From Nilaparvata lugens (Eukaryota; Arthropoda; Insecta; Hemiptera; Delphacidae), in NCBI RefSeq assembly GCF_014356525.2, contig NC_052504.1, positions 58,903,137 to 58,967,136 on the forward strand: a stretch of 64,000 bases of DNA, given 5' to 3'. A program made the translations under genes and the position numbers. Of this stretch, positions 1 to 11,954 are shown piece by piece (position 1 is the stretch's first letter; each line of letters begins with the position of its first letter). The notes under the pieces were generated by a model that made no database searches, had not been told where the DNA came from, and worked only from the letters and a program-made list of their open reading frames with translations.

Positions 1-174
1 TGTGGTGAAAATAGCTTTCTGGGTGAGATCGACCGCAAGTGTGTAGGCGCACTTCCAATCAGACCACCACTTCTCTCCATGATCGAGCACGTGGGTGAAT
101 ATCAACATGCACATCTGCAGATAATCTTGGAAATTTATCACAGATCAACCCCAACCAATGCACCTAGAGGCTGA
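1..174. other. Left-edge block open on both strands, unassigned
   Basis: The first 120 bases are clearly richer in G+C than what follows. The plus strand is open from base 1 to a TGA at 172-174. The minus strand is open from about 144 down to base 1 and reads a segment with three tryptophans (for example HVLDHGEKWWSDWKCAYTLA). A possible minus acceptor (TTATCTGCAG) lies near 117. I recognise neither product. Neither frame matches what should follow the GoLoco exon at 852-944 in Rap1GAP proteins, so I do not assign it to that gene. It may be an exon, or the edge of a transposon, cut by the window boundary. Confidence 0.25.
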
Positions 175-467
175 TTAAAATTTGCTGAAAGCTCATGTTA
201 TGACTAGCATATAAGCTTACAGTTTCAGTGCAAATTTACAGTTTAGGTTTCAGTGTTCCAGTATTCTGAAATTTTATATAAACATAACATAATAAAATGA
301 TAGTACAACTTCAAAGAAAATAACTAATTAATATGGTGAATAAATAGTGATAGAACGAAAAGATATTGAACGAAGATGGAAAATTCATAAGATCAAAAAA
401 CATGGCCATATCAAGAGCTGGGGGGGGGAAATGTATTTTACCGCGTAAAGAGCTACCATGCGAAGTT

Positions 468-851
468 GAGGGCACAAAATTAATACTTCTGCGTGAATTC
501 ATTCGGCATAAATTGAATTTAATTTCAATTTTTCAATTAATCATACAATACAATGAATAAACATATTGAATACGAATACAATAAACCTATAAATAAAAGT
601 TTCTTGTAAGATAGATTTAGTAGATAGTATGAGATGGAGTTTTTTGTAGAGATTGTTGACCAAGGGCACAAAATTAATCCATCAGCGTAGATAAATTTCG
701 TATACAATTGAATTGAATTATAATTTTTAATCCATCATCCCATAGTGAATACTCAATACCATACAATAAATAAGCATATTGGATACAAATACATTCAATA
801 AATACATTTGTTTTATGAGATATGAGTTTGTCGTTGTGATTGTTGACTAAC
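468..851. repeat. Diverged local duplication beside the GoLoco exon
   Basis: Two A+T-rich units of about 190 bp lie in direct order, roughly 468-657 and 660-851. Both start with GGGCACAAAATTAAT, continue with ATACAAT- and ATACAAATA-rich sequence containing AATAAA strings, and end in GATTGTTGAC. The right unit abuts the splice donor of the 852-944 exon. They are well diverged, so the duplication is old. Nothing suggests that the exon itself was copied. Confidence 0.55.
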
Positions 852-944
852 CTGTGAGAAGTAAGGAGGAAGCACACATCGCTGGTCGTCCAGTCGACTG
901 CATTGCACTCGTTCCAAAAGCTCGAATAGGTCTTGCGTCGCATT
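852..944 (-). CDS. Rapgap1: Rap1 GTPase-activating protein (Rapgap1-like), GoLoco-motif exon
   Basis: This internal exon has 31 whole codons (phase 0 at both ends). Read on the minus strand, it lies between a pyrimidine-rich acceptor ending TTTTCGCAG and a donor CAG|GTTAGT. It encodes NATQ, then DLFELLERVQCSRLDDQR, then CVLPPYFSQ. This is a full GoLoco motif with the invariant Q, R and DDQR residues. GoLoco peptides bind GDP-loaded G-alpha-i/o subunits. In Rap1GAP proteins a single GoLoco lies near the N-terminus, ahead of the domain that stimulates GTP hydrolysis by Rap1 at the plasma membrane. A lone GoLoco followed by CxxPP fits Rap1GAP better than the repeated GoLocos of Pins/LGN/AGS3 or the motif in RGS12/14 (loco), but those remain possible. 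The downstream exons lie off the left edge. Confidence 0.65.
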
Positions 945-1619
945 CTGCGAAAACACAAAAGAAATCATACAATAAAGAAAGACTACTTCAAAAAAAAAAA
1001 ACATAGATATTATAGTTTTCATCATTTGAATCGCTTTCAAATCGAATTAATCGAATATCAATTAGTGTTTCTACAGTATTGATCTATTAGCGTACAGAGA
1101 GATCGATAAGTCACGCACATCAATACGTTCAATAGGTTCATTCACATGAGCGCGACTTTTTAATCTCTCTTTATAAAACATAAAATTGAATTGAATTTAA
1201 ATGACTCATACATATTGAATATCATCAAATCTAAAGCGATTCTGATTGAATGTGAACGCTTCAAGATAAAAACATATACAAAACTATTTATGCATGTTTT
1301 TTGGTTTATATTCTTGTAGACATAATGCTTTATCAATTCACTGGTTAACACTTTGTAAGTTTCATACATTGTTACAATCATTGAATACAAATAATCATTT
1401 TACTTAGCTCAGTCATATAGTCTGGTTTAATTGGAGTGAATTAATCCAATATTTGAAAATAATGGTTGTCATTGTAGCAAAATTACCAACAAATCAATAT
1501 GAACACGAAGTACAATAGCCTTTCAAGTTCTCATCACTCAATCTACTCTGCCAAATAATAAAATCTTATCAATTCATTAAACAGGCTTTTTAGAACAAAT
1601 TAATAACAATAAATTGTAG

Positions 1620-2120
1620 AGCCTTCATGAGAGAGATGCAATTCATCAGCTCTGTGAAAAATTGCTGTGGTGAAATGTTTGAGTATCTCGCGAATACATC
1701 TTCCGATTTTGACAACGACAACGGATTTCCCACGTATGAACAGAAGCTCCCAGCAGTACTAATGTGAAGTACTCCCTGATTAATGGATTTCATGTGACGG
1801 CTCGCTTCTATCTCTCCAGCTATCCGCCAATTGCGAACCACCAAGCACAAGCACTGTTTGCTGCACCTTTCGCCTACCCGGCTATACACAGTACACAGGA
1901 CAGCTATACACAGTACACAGGACAGCTATACACAGTACACAGGACACAGCTGCTGCACTGCTTTTCTCAATGCTCGCTCACTCGGCAACAGTTCGTTGCG
2001 TGTCAAAACTCTACCTGTTGAGCTCTCTGATTGGTTGGATCCGCATCCGTTTCAATTTGAACCAATGCCGAGCTTTTATTTGCCCTTTCACCAAGAGCCA
2101 TTATATCAACTTTGAATAGT
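1620..2120. other. GC-balanced island with 22-bp tandem repeat
   Basis: This stretch is less A+T-rich than its surroundings. It holds an inverted CCAAT box (GATTGG at about 2029) and open frames on both strands. Read on the minus strand, it could be a promoter and untranslated first exon about 0.7-1.1 kb upstream of the GoLoco exon. I see no strong donor to support that. None of the frames is recognisable. Confidence 0.25.
1881..1946. repeat. Three exact copies of a 22-bp tandem repeat
   Basis: Three head-to-tail 22-bp units start at 1881, 1903 and 1925. Each begins GCTATACACAGTACACAGG and ends in ACA. The copies are identical. The unit length is not a multiple of three, so open frames across it change phase and are unlikely to be selected as protein. 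Confidence 0.9.
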
Positions 2121-2574
2121 CGTGCTGAACTTGGCGCTATTAGGGAAACAACTCGACATTTACTTCAAATAGGGATTGGTTTCAGTTGTCAATCAATGTT
2201 ATTCAGAGGGCTCGGAACTGTTTTCACATTTTTTATCTAGGACCGATCGGAACTTGATGTATTAATTTAATTTGATGAGATTTTTATTATAAATTATTTA
2301 TAAATTGCTCTATTGATATATTGATGAATGAGACCATCTGATTTGAAAGCTCTGTTATTATTTATTCTTTCATAAAACTCATTTTACTGGACATGAGTGA
2401 TGAAAGATTAGAATTGAATAATAAAAAATCAAGAACATGAAATTCGGGCCACTAATATCATCTATAGGTTTTCGACCGATTTTCCATGACTATTTACTCA
2501 AACCAAGAAGATAATGCTGTGAGCCCATAAGTAGCCTGATACAAATCAGATCGCAGTCAAATGTTTATTGCAAC

Positions 2575-2660
2575 AGTCAGCTTGAAAATGTGACCGGTGT
2601 GGTCACGAAACCATGGTCCTGTACCAAATAAAGCGGTAGAATTTGCCAATATATGTGTGT
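2575..2660 (+). mobile_element. Hammerhead-like GAAAC hairpin of Penelope/SINE type, copy 1
   Basis: CTTGAAAAT is followed by a 6-bp stem GTGACC/GGTCAC with a 5-nt loop (2590-2606), then GAAAC at 2607-2611, CATGGTC, and an AAATAAAG string. This is the layout of the minimal hammerhead ribozymes of Penelope-like retroelements: a CUGANGA-like box, stem II, GAAA, a tiny stem III, then UC. The box here (CTTGAAAA) does not match the catalytic consensus, so activity is unlikely. A related unit is at 37790-37890. It is probably a retroelement-derived tail, and no coding part is visible. Confidence 0.45.
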
Positions 2661-5339
2661 TTTTATTTCTTGATTGCTACAGTTAATATTCTTCTCTCAT
2701 CATGGATAATTACTCTACATTTCTCAAATTCTTAATATAACATATATATTCCTGATGCTAATGGAGCGGTTATCCACCATAATTTCAATGTCACAAACAT
2801 TATTCATTTTGACAGAGAATTAACTGGTTCTCTTGATTTTTAGTATGTACTCAAAAGTTCTAGGATAAATTGATTTTTGTATTTCAGATTCGCACAGATT
2901 GGGCGAACAACATAGACTTGGACTAGCGTTGCCTCGAAAATATGTCATCACTAAGGAATCTTGTTACAGAAGGGTTTTAATTCAAGAAGAGTGTTTTTGA
3001 ACGGACTTTGTACAATAAATATTTACGGTCCATTGCACAAAGATCAATTGAGATCTAATCTCACAAGAGTGATAGGCTTTCTGAATCTGGTCACATCGTG
3101 TCAAAAATAAAAGATTGTGGTTGTAGGACAACATTGTAATCCTCTACATGAAAACATATTAAGTTATGATAGCATTATTGTGTTATTCAATCCTATCACA
3201 TTACTTTATTTCCAGCTCAGATTGAAATCTAGATCTATTATAGCCTGTTGCCAAGAACAGTGCAATCACGTGCTATCATATGCTCCTAAACAGGCCATTA
3301 TACTTATCTTGGCGTCGCTTGAGGCATTTGCGTCGATCTAATGCCACTCAGATGTGACTGGTCGTTTTCACGCTTGTCCAAAGATTTCAATTCCAATTAA
3401 GTAGGTATGGAAACTCATTAAATGGGATTTATTAGTTGTTTGACAGTTGGCGGAGCTCTACTGTACGCGGTTGGGTCAAAGTTCTCTACTTAAAAGGTTT
3501 CCCACTGCCGCTTTCCTTTTCATTGATTCTTGCGAACCGCGAGGCCAACAAGCAACAACCTATTGACAAAAATGGATACAATGTTGACAAAATCAAAAGA
3601 TGTTGGAACTTTATATGCAAAGCGTTCCGTTTCGCTTGATATCACTTCTCACGTGCACAATCTGGAAGGATAGATTGTATATTGGACGGACGTTTCACTA
3701 ACATGGAACCTAGTTATGCAAATTTCAACAATTGCTCATGCTCCTCAAATAAGTTCACAGCCAACGTTGATTCTAAATTATTCCAACTTATTCTATTTGT
3801 GATACTTTGAACAGTTTTAATTTTGAAATATTAATTGGCTTCTATCAACAGAAACAATATTAAGTTTTTTAAACTCAAGTTTTTCGATCACTACTACGAT
3901 ACTAGTCAACATCATCACAGAAAATTTCGAAAAAGTAAACCCAGTTTATAAAAATCTCTTACTCCATTGATAATAAAAATTATTATTGCAATGTATTGGT
4001 GGAATAATTATACTCGATACATTACATAATATAGTAGTCTTGTTTAACATAATTCTTGATTTTGGCTAAACAGTTTCTATTCCATGAGGCACCCAATCAC
4101 TATTTTTCCTTGGTCAATCATTAACAAAATAAAAAATAACTTTTTTTGATGATGTGATGTTATTGAATAATCTCGTCTAACATTGACGCTCAGGAACTTT
4201 TCACCGTTTAAGTTTGTTCTTATAATTTGATTCTGACAAATTTTAGAATTCTTGATCAAGATTTAGAACAGAATAGTTTCGAAAATTTTATTTTTTTCTA
4301 TTTCTGTAGTTGTAGCGTTCAATAGTTGATCAACACCTAAAAGTTCAACAGAATTCAATTTAATCGTGCAATATGGAACATGGGCGCGGCTCTTTTCCAT
4401 CGTAATATGAAAGTTGAACGTTAAAATAATAACTCTGCTGACAGAATCGCTTAGACCAGAGTGGTTCAGTTGCAATAGTGATAAGTGATAGTGATAGTAA
4501 TACTAGTAGACGGAACTAGACGAAAGCCGTAGTGTACTCTACAAACTACAACAAATCAGAATCAACTTTTGTACGGGAGTTTTTGAAATTTAATTCAAAG
4601 TGACTGTAATGAATCGTCAGTAAGATCTTGACCGTAACCATTTTACGTGACTTGCTTCAAGTAACATTGATCTCAATATCTCAATATTGATCACTTCGGT
4701 TTGTATATTATAATAGATATTGGTTAATTGGTTTTTGATGGAACATTAAGGTTCTTGAAACGTGATCAAATAACATTAATCAACTTTGTTGATTCATCGC
4801 TTAATTTCTGAGAGAGGAGAGGGATGAAAACACTGAATTTTAATAAAGACTCGGATTTGAATGATGTAGTTACAATAAGCTCCAACAGTTATAAACATGA
4901 TTACATGTATGACAATATAACTTATTACTATTAAGTTTTGCTCAGGCTGCACCAATTCCCATCTCAAAATATGAAATCCTCTGTTTTTTGAACAGGAAGA
5001 AATTATTTACATAAGAAAAAACGCAATTTGACTAGTGCTTTATTGGAAAAAAACAATATTTTACAAGAAGTATTACTTAAAATATTGCATACACTATACG
5101 GCAATTCGACTATGTAATTGAAGCGTTACAAAACAATCTACCATTAACTTTTTGTAAAGAGTTAAATCGATTTCAGCCTGAGAATTTCAAACACCCTAAA
5201 ACAGCTACTAATTTAGAACAGCTAAAACAGAAAATTCTTCATAGTGAAAAATTATTTCTGCAGAAACAATGTCCAACGTAAATAGAGCATTCCAGTGTGT
5301 GTTCACTTAGTTCATTATTCAGGTCCAATGTAATGGCGC
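2661..5339. other. Non-coding A+T-rich intronic stretch
   Basis: I see no convincing exon here. Short open frames occur, such as a 45-codon ATG frame on the minus strand at 4263-4400, but none has flanking splice sites or a recognisable product. The block at 3230-3340 is slightly richer in G+C. Confidence 0.5.
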
Positions 5340-5650
5340 GAAAATGGCCAGGTTAAAACATTAATGTGAATATTTCGTTTGTGTAAACGACGTTAACGCG
5401 AATTTCATGCGTTGTGCGACGAAAAGTGGCCGTCGGAAAAATGAATGGCCTGATAAAGGGAGGTGGAAGTGAGAGGGATGAAGGGGAGAGTGGAGGGAGT
5501 GCCAGCTATTTGGAAATTCAATTTTTTGCCATTGGGTGCAGCGCAATAGAAGATTTTGTGGCTTGGAAAACAAAGCTGTGCCATTGTTCGCCACTTGATA
5601 GATGCTACAACAGCACAGCGACCGCAGTCAGCTAGCATTTGCAAAGAGAT
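5340..5650. other. GC-balanced island, open on both strands
   Basis: This is about 300 bp of balanced composition in an A+T-rich setting. It contains CpG dinucleotides, repeated TGGCC/GGCC strings and a purine run (about 5458-5500). All three minus frames stay open for 150-270 bp, which is what balanced composition alone gives. It could be a regulatory island or an unrecognised exon. I cannot tell which. Confidence 0.3.
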
Positions 5651-6561
5651 AGAGCGTAACGATTCACACAAATACAAAACAAGACTTTTAAAAGCACTGT
5701 CTGTTGTATTCCAATGGTAATTCAGGATTCAACGTTATAATCTGTATACGACGTTTATCTTCCAGCCACAAACCTCTAACCTTGGATGGGGATGAATTGT
5801 TGCTGCAAAAAACCTGTTATCAAGTATAAATGGAGAATAATATTGGTTAATCCTACATATCCATGTATCCTCATGGTGATTTTGCCTGTTTGCATCTTTA
5901 ATCCATTGAAATTGTTGCCTCTATTGAGACATCATTTATTTTAATAGCATTCACTTTCTAATAAGTAATACTCTTGTGATAGGCACAAAATGGTAAAACA
6001 CTTTTTGTTCTTTTTTATTTGTAGAATTAAAAAGGAATAATTTCACGAGTTAAAGAAGAACGGAGTATTGCTAGAAGAATTATTAAAATGTCTTTCTAAC
6101 TAATCAGCTTCCAACGTTTATGGTGCAATATAAATGGAAGTTTAGACTCAAGGTGAAATAAAGTGAATGCAGCAGCTGCAGATACTGTTGAATTAAAATT
6201 TACGATGCCAATATGATGAGCAATCCTATTTTACTCTAACGGAATTTAATTACCACTCTCTTCGTTGAAAACATACATGGAACTGGGACTGGGGATGGAA
6301 CAATTACCGAACATGAAAAATCATATCAAAATACTTTCAAGATGTTTGTTTACAAAGTAGATTCTACAGACTTCCAAAACAATATTATTTATGTTTGATA
6401 GTAAACTAGTTCTCCAATTTACTTATCAGTGAAGATGAATAATTGTTTTGGAAGTACATGGAACGCACACATGGGAAGAATTGATTGATTGATAAAGTGC
6501 ATGTATCATAGAATGGTATACTATATTGCTCCTTCTACTGATATAATTGAAATCGCAATAC

Positions 6562-6729
6562 CTACATCTTTTAGGAAGCAAGAATATTGGACATCTTGTG
6601 TTGCGTGAATGGGATGATGGAGTGAGTTCCGCCTGTGATGGGGATTATTGAATGAATGATGAGGGATTTCGGTGGACAGAGACAGATGGCAGGAAATATC
6701 ATCACTGAAGTTACTACTGAAGAGCTCAC
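6562..6729 (-). CDS. Possible 168-nt exon, product unknown
   Basis: Read on the minus strand, an acceptor CTTCTCTTAG is followed by an open frame (ELFSSNFSDDISCHLSLSTE and onward, rich in H, S and N) and a donor-like GATGTAG|GTATTG. It starts with two bases of a codon and ends with one. That phase cannot join to the GoLoco exon (phase 0), so it cannot be the direct upstream exon of the Rapgap1-like gene. It is either a separate or alternative exon, or chance. Confidence 0.15.
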
Positions 6730-7306
6730 CTAAGAGAAGATTGTGAAAAATTACAATTATTTTCAAAATTTATGGCATTGGGAACATCACAGGAGTTTAG
6801 TACTATTTAGGTTTTTTTAATGGTAGAAATATATTTACTCACTTTCACTCTCTCAAGTCTGATTGGACACTTTCTTGAAAAAAAAACCAAAAACGCGTTC
6901 AAATATAGTATTAATGATTTTTAACAATTTACTACTCTGATAGTTATAAGAATCGTTTCATTATTAACAAAAAATTCTAAAATAAAAGTACATTTTGAGC
7001 AGAATGTATTGGTATCTTTTCGAAGAACTTCACTGATGTATCTGACAATCCTACCAATCGTTATCATATTTTATCACACATTGATGCGTGCAATCTAAAG
7101 ATGCATCAATTCAAAAAGAATATTTTCCTCTTACTGCCTCGATCGCTTACATTATCTTGCATTAACTGATAGAGCACGATTCATTATTGTGAAAATGGCT
7201 TACAAGAATATTGAGGACTGTCAGGAACCAGGTTATTCAGCGATACATTTTTCACTATATTATGACTGTCAATTCCATCAATTGAATTGAATTGAATTCC
7301 ATCAAT

Positions 7307-7564
7307 TTAAATTGAGTGTCCTGAGCTTGAGAATGCCAAGGGAGCCACGCCACAGAGATAGGGTGTGCTGTGGTGCTGTGGTGCTGTGGTGCTGTGGTGC
7401 TGTGGTGCTGTGGTGCTGTGGTGCTGTGGTGCTGTGGTGCTGTGGTGCTGTGGTGCTGTGTTGCTGTGGTGCTGTAGGGCTGCAGTACGTGTAGGTGGCA
7501 GAACATCAGACTCGTTCAAGAGTTGCCCGAGGCTAGGAGATGCAGCCTCACCTGTGCCTGACAT
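7307..7564 (-). CDS. 85-codon ORF running through an octamer minisatellite
   Basis: An ATG-started frame reads MSGTGEAASPSLGQLLNESD and more ordinary sequence, then enters an 8-residue repeat (HHSTTAPQ) encoded by the octamer array at 7365-7476, then ends. Its ATG lies 10 nt before a consensus donor (CAG|GTGAGG), so the start could instead be a small first exon. An octamer is out of phase with codons. It therefore gives the same 24-nt period in every frame and keeps all frames open, so length is no evidence of coding. I do not recognise the product. Confidence 0.15.
   Translation of the reverse strand: MSGTGEAASPSLGQLLNESDVLPPTRTAALQHHSNTAPQHHSTTAPQHHSTTAPQHHSTTAPQHHSTPYLCGVAPLAFSSSGHSI
7365..7476. 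repeat. Octanucleotide minisatellite (GTGCTGTG)x14
   Basis: Fourteen tandem 8-bp units GTGCTGTG, the last two with one mismatch each. The purity suggests a young, unstable array. Confidence 0.95.
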
Positions 7565-7834
7565 CTTAGTCTCAAAATAAGCTATTTCAGGAGGAGAATT
7601 GATAAAGAGGGCTTTGTTCTATGTGGGGAATATAATAACTCATACTCCATCTTTTTTCACAGAGTACAGAAGAGCCTCATATTCTAATCTCTGCCTTATT
7701 TCTCCACAAAGTGTACAGAAGACTATTTAATTTGTTCTACATTGGACTACCACTTTTATTGAAATAAAAATAACTTCAAGGTACCCTGGGAGAATTCCTG
7801 TAAAGAAGGACCTTATTTTTCTTTTTATGCTCCA

Positions 7835-7911
7835 TTAGTCATTTATTATGATATGGAATTGAGTTTTTCTTCTATTGGTCATTCATTGTGATATAAAATT
7901 GAGTTTTTCTT
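7835..7911. repeat. Two copies of a 40-bp tandem repeat
   Basis: Two imperfect units (about 7835-7871 and 7875-7911), spaced 40 bp, share GTCATT, ATTGTGATAT-like and AATTGAGTTTTTCTT segments. Nothing points to a function. Confidence 0.6.
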
Positions 7912-10840
7912 GGTTTTGTGTAACAATCTGGTCCTTGTAGATTGTAGATAAAATCTAAAATCCCTAGAGAGAGTGTTTTATTGCAATCAATCGAATAACC
8001 TCTCATTAGGCTTTGGTACTGACCATATCATCATTTTATTATAAAACACACCTATAACATATTTTCTAATCTTATCTGAGGAGATTAAACCATTCAGTGC
8101 TTTGTATGGTACAGGCAGCCTGTAGCCTCTGTCCTACCTGCAGGCTTCTGTACAACCCTTTCCTTTTCCATCTCCTCTTCCTACCTTTCCTCCTCTTGCG
8201 TCCTACCTCTCTTCCTCCTAACAACAAGAGTCCCCCTCACATCAAGTGATCCTATCCTCGCCTCAAGCTGGGACGATTATCTGCCCCATACAGTAAGCGA
8301 GGAAATTACAAGCTTTAAGAGATTCCTCAACACCACGCCGTTGGGATATCGAACAAATAAAATTCTTCCATTGAAGATGAAGCAAGTTATTTCGGCCTTG
8401 AGATATTTCCATGTTGGTCGCCGACAACTGAACTGAGTTCCATCATCAGTCTGATTTGAATACGGTCTGCAGCTCACTAAGCTGTGATAATAGAGCAGCC
8501 TGAATTCCTGCATATGCTTTTCAGAACTGAGCACATTGCATTGAATTGGCTCAATCAAATTGTACGACTCTGGATAACTTCATAAAGGCTGTATGCCTAA
8601 TAAAACACTTCAGATTGTGTGTGGTCTAAATAAAGATGGTCTATTTGGTATGTCTTTGTATTTGAATCTGGCCTTAGGTGCAACTTTAAGCCACATAGTT
8701 GTTTCATAAGAGAGCAGTTCTTGAATACTTCCATGTCGTATAAATAATGATATTACTTTATTGGCATCCTGTTGGTTGTTTTTGGTATGTTGGTATCATA
8801 TCCATCCCTGTCTATCCCTGTTAAGAGCCCAAAACAAGTAGATTGCAGGACATGTTATTCAACTCATTGAAATCGAAGCAAATATTTACAACCTATGATT
8901 ATTTTATAATTGGGATAGAAGTCTAACTTCTACAATTTTGGCGTTTCCAATTTGAAATATTCTGAACTACTTTGAATGATACTCTAATTTGAAAGATTTC
9001 TTTCAACAAATAAAAGAAATAAAGTGAACCATATTTTTCAATTTTCTGTTGATTTACATTTAGGGACAAGAATGGAGAAACTATAAAAAAGCCACGCTTG
9101 TGAAAACTATAAAGCATTGGTTTTTTACTTCTTCTTTATTATTATAAGAAATTTCAAACAATTATTAAAAAAATACAAATTAGGTAGAATGTAATAGGAA
9201 AGTTTATTCAAAAGATGATGCTGAAGAATTAAATAATGATAATAATCATTATAACTTATCATGGAGTGTCTTGTTTCAAACAATATAACGACACCTGCGT
9301 GTTATTCAGCATCTAACTGTTTCAATTTGTGTGGTTAGAGGTTTTGAACAAATAATAAAAGAACGTTGTTTGTAAAAGTTCAGATTAGACTTAACCCTAT
9401 ATTCATCATGTGTTTGAGAGAAGGTTGGGAGAATGCTCAACAAAAGGTAAGAATGACATGAAAAGAACAGTAATGATAGGTATTCTTGAGGATAAGGCTT
9501 ATTGTTCGGTAATTTCGCATATGGAGGTAAGCACTGAGAGCCTTTGTTTGGGGAAAGGATGTGTCCATCAGCTGTTTGGCTTTGTGATGGCTGATCGCGA
9601 CCAACTGATGCAGATTAACACTGAAACAAAAGAATTCGTCAGCCTGACGGGATAATTCGAATGTTGCTTGTTGCGATTTCACCCAAGTGTAATACATTAA
9701 AACGTTGAATTTTTCATGGTGAATCAAGAAAAAATGCACGACAAGACATCTTTTAATACGTGGGTAATGAAAAAATATTCCAAGTTTAATTGCAATGGAC
9801 GATCTTATTTCAGAAACTTTTGATGATGTACTTATTGTATGAATCAATAAAGAATAAAGAAACTAGCAACTAAAACTGATTGATATTGGCAATGACTTTC
9901 ACATATCCTCATTATAGATGAGAGTTGAGTACAAGAAACTCAATCCGAATGAAAGGAAGAAGACGCTGTGCGAAATTTAAGTAGTGAAGCGTTACGTGTC
10001 TGTGAACTGCAACTTGAAAACATTGATATCCCGTTTTTCAACAGTCAAGTTCAAGCTACTGCACAAAGGATACTGCACAAATGAGCTTGCATACAGCTCA
10101 GTAACATTGGTAATTGTATACGAATGAGTCTAGTAGCTGATTTTAGATATAGCAACTTTGTAGCTGTTTAATATCTTCCATGGGAACAAAAAGGTTGCTG
10201 AACTTTTTTTTTGAATTGCATAATAATCTATATGCAACCCCATATAACTTCGAGAAGTATCTTATATCAAAGAATACATACTTCACGTTACTCCTTCACA
10301 GGAGGAGCCAATTTACATTTACCAAGCAGACATTTACAGAAAGAACCCAATAATTATTAGTTAAGAGCCCAATAATTTAATTGGGATTTTCATTTAATAA
10401 TAATAACCCAATAATTATTCAAGCATATGTATTACTTTTTTCATCAATATGATTGTATCAGTGCGGACCGATTTATAGATGTTCAGTAATTATTCATGTC
10501 CATAGAGATTTCTTTATTCATTTCGATGATTACACATCAATTTATAGGGGAGTTTTCTTATAGCACTAGGAAGAACTATGTTTATTTGTTACTACTAATA
10601 TCATATATTTCCTATCATTACTAACTCAATCGATCTTACCAGAGGGAAACTACGTTATGTTACCATGTTAATGTACACTTAAAAGTTCATTCCTGGAGGA
10701 TAATAGCCATGAATCAATTATCTCTTTTCCATAAAGCCTCATTTAAAAAGGTTAAGAGGGATATTAGGTACATATTAACACCTGATTGAGTCAGTGAAAG
10801 TAAGCCTACTGTTCTCCAGCGTTTAGGTATGCGATGTGGA
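7912..10840. other. Intronic stretch without a supported gene
   Basis: It holds a pyrimidine-rich patch (about 8155-8225), a balanced block at 8280-8560 that may be an old transposon fragment, and a block at 9410-9660 open on both strands. The plus frame there from 9458 gives 65 residues; the minus frame gives over 130 but lacks an ATG start. A good donor (GGAG|GTAAGC) lies at about 9525. I recognise no product. Confidence 0.4.
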
Positions 10841-10845
10841 TGCAG

Positions 10846-10875
10846 ACTTCCGGTTTATAAGGGTGCACTTCCGGT
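10846..10875 (+). promoter_or_regulatory. Twin ETS-family binding sites 21 bp apart
   Basis: ACTTCCGGT occurs at 10846-10854 and again at 10867-10875. Its complement ACCGGAAGT is the ideal ETS-domain site. The 21-bp spacing is two helical turns, so both sites would face the same way. They sit in a small G+C-richer patch (10830-10925) inside the inferred intron, which suggests an enhancer or cryptic promoter. That they are used is inference. Confidence 0.35.
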
Positions 10876-11954
10876 AATTACAGGAAGGTAATCTGCTCAC
10901 GTTATGCGTGCGATCGTGCACGATTCATTGGTGATAATTATCGATATTCAGCATTCAACATGAATTTATTAGCATCAAAATGTTTTAATGAACTATTATA
11001 GTATCTGATGTTAATCCTCTCCATAAATAATCATTAACCAGTGAGTAGAGGTCGTTTAGGACAGAGGTTTTAATATTTCCAGGTTTGATTCTAATATAAT
11101 TTTCAAATCAGTTGTATTGTTTTGTGAGTTTTTCTTTAAAATGTTTATTGGCTCGCTCATATTATTGACATAATCAATTAAAATCGTAGACTTATACAAG
11201 AATCTTCTCCAAAGATTCATCTAAAGCTATGATATTTTGATAAAACTATCTACTGTATTCATTATTATTGCGGAAGATAATTCAATCAAAATATTAAGAA
11301 AACATTTAACTCACTTTGAATTTCTCCTGCCCGGTATCTGGAGACGGTTGCACTGCTGCATGATTTTGACAGTACAGCTGATCTTCTTCAGTTTGCCTCC
11401 TGCAAAAATTAAATATCAATATTAGATCTAACAATTCAATTGCAATCGCAGTAGCAATGTGATTGATGATTTAATCACAGTATACATACAGTATGGAAAC
11501 CTGGCTAGTACCCTGGCGCAAAAATACGCCATCTTGTTAGGAAGTTCCGCATTGTAACAGTATTGATGGGAGGTTCGGATCACTATACTGATCCGGATCA
11601 ATTGATCTCGTTCACTGCCGCGAGCCAATCAGAAGACCAGGATTGGAACTTCCCAAGGTCACGTGACGGTCTAGTATTTGTGCCTTGTAAAAAGCATTGG
11701 TTAGATAGGCGTCTGATTGACAGTTTCCATTCTGTACCTATTCTGTGATTTAATCATATTATTAAAGTAGAATTTCTGTATTCAGTATATTAAAATTTCA
11801 ATTCATCCCTTTCAAATGTGAAAACTGACTAAGGAAGCTCTCATAAAAATGACACATTTCAACTAATAGAAAGAGAAAGAAAAATATTGAAATTGATAGT
11901 TGATTATTAACAGTTGAACCCAAGGTACCTAGAATAAGGTACCTGGAATTAACG

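Noticed and set aside
1..144. Next exon of the Rapgap1-like gene after the GoLoco exon
   Set aside because: Available acceptors in phase 0 give either an early stop or a peptide unlike the segment that follows GoLoco in Rap1GAP proteins.
1881..1946. CRISPR-like array
   Set aside because: The 22-bp units are directly abutting with no spacers, and the sequence is eukaryotic.
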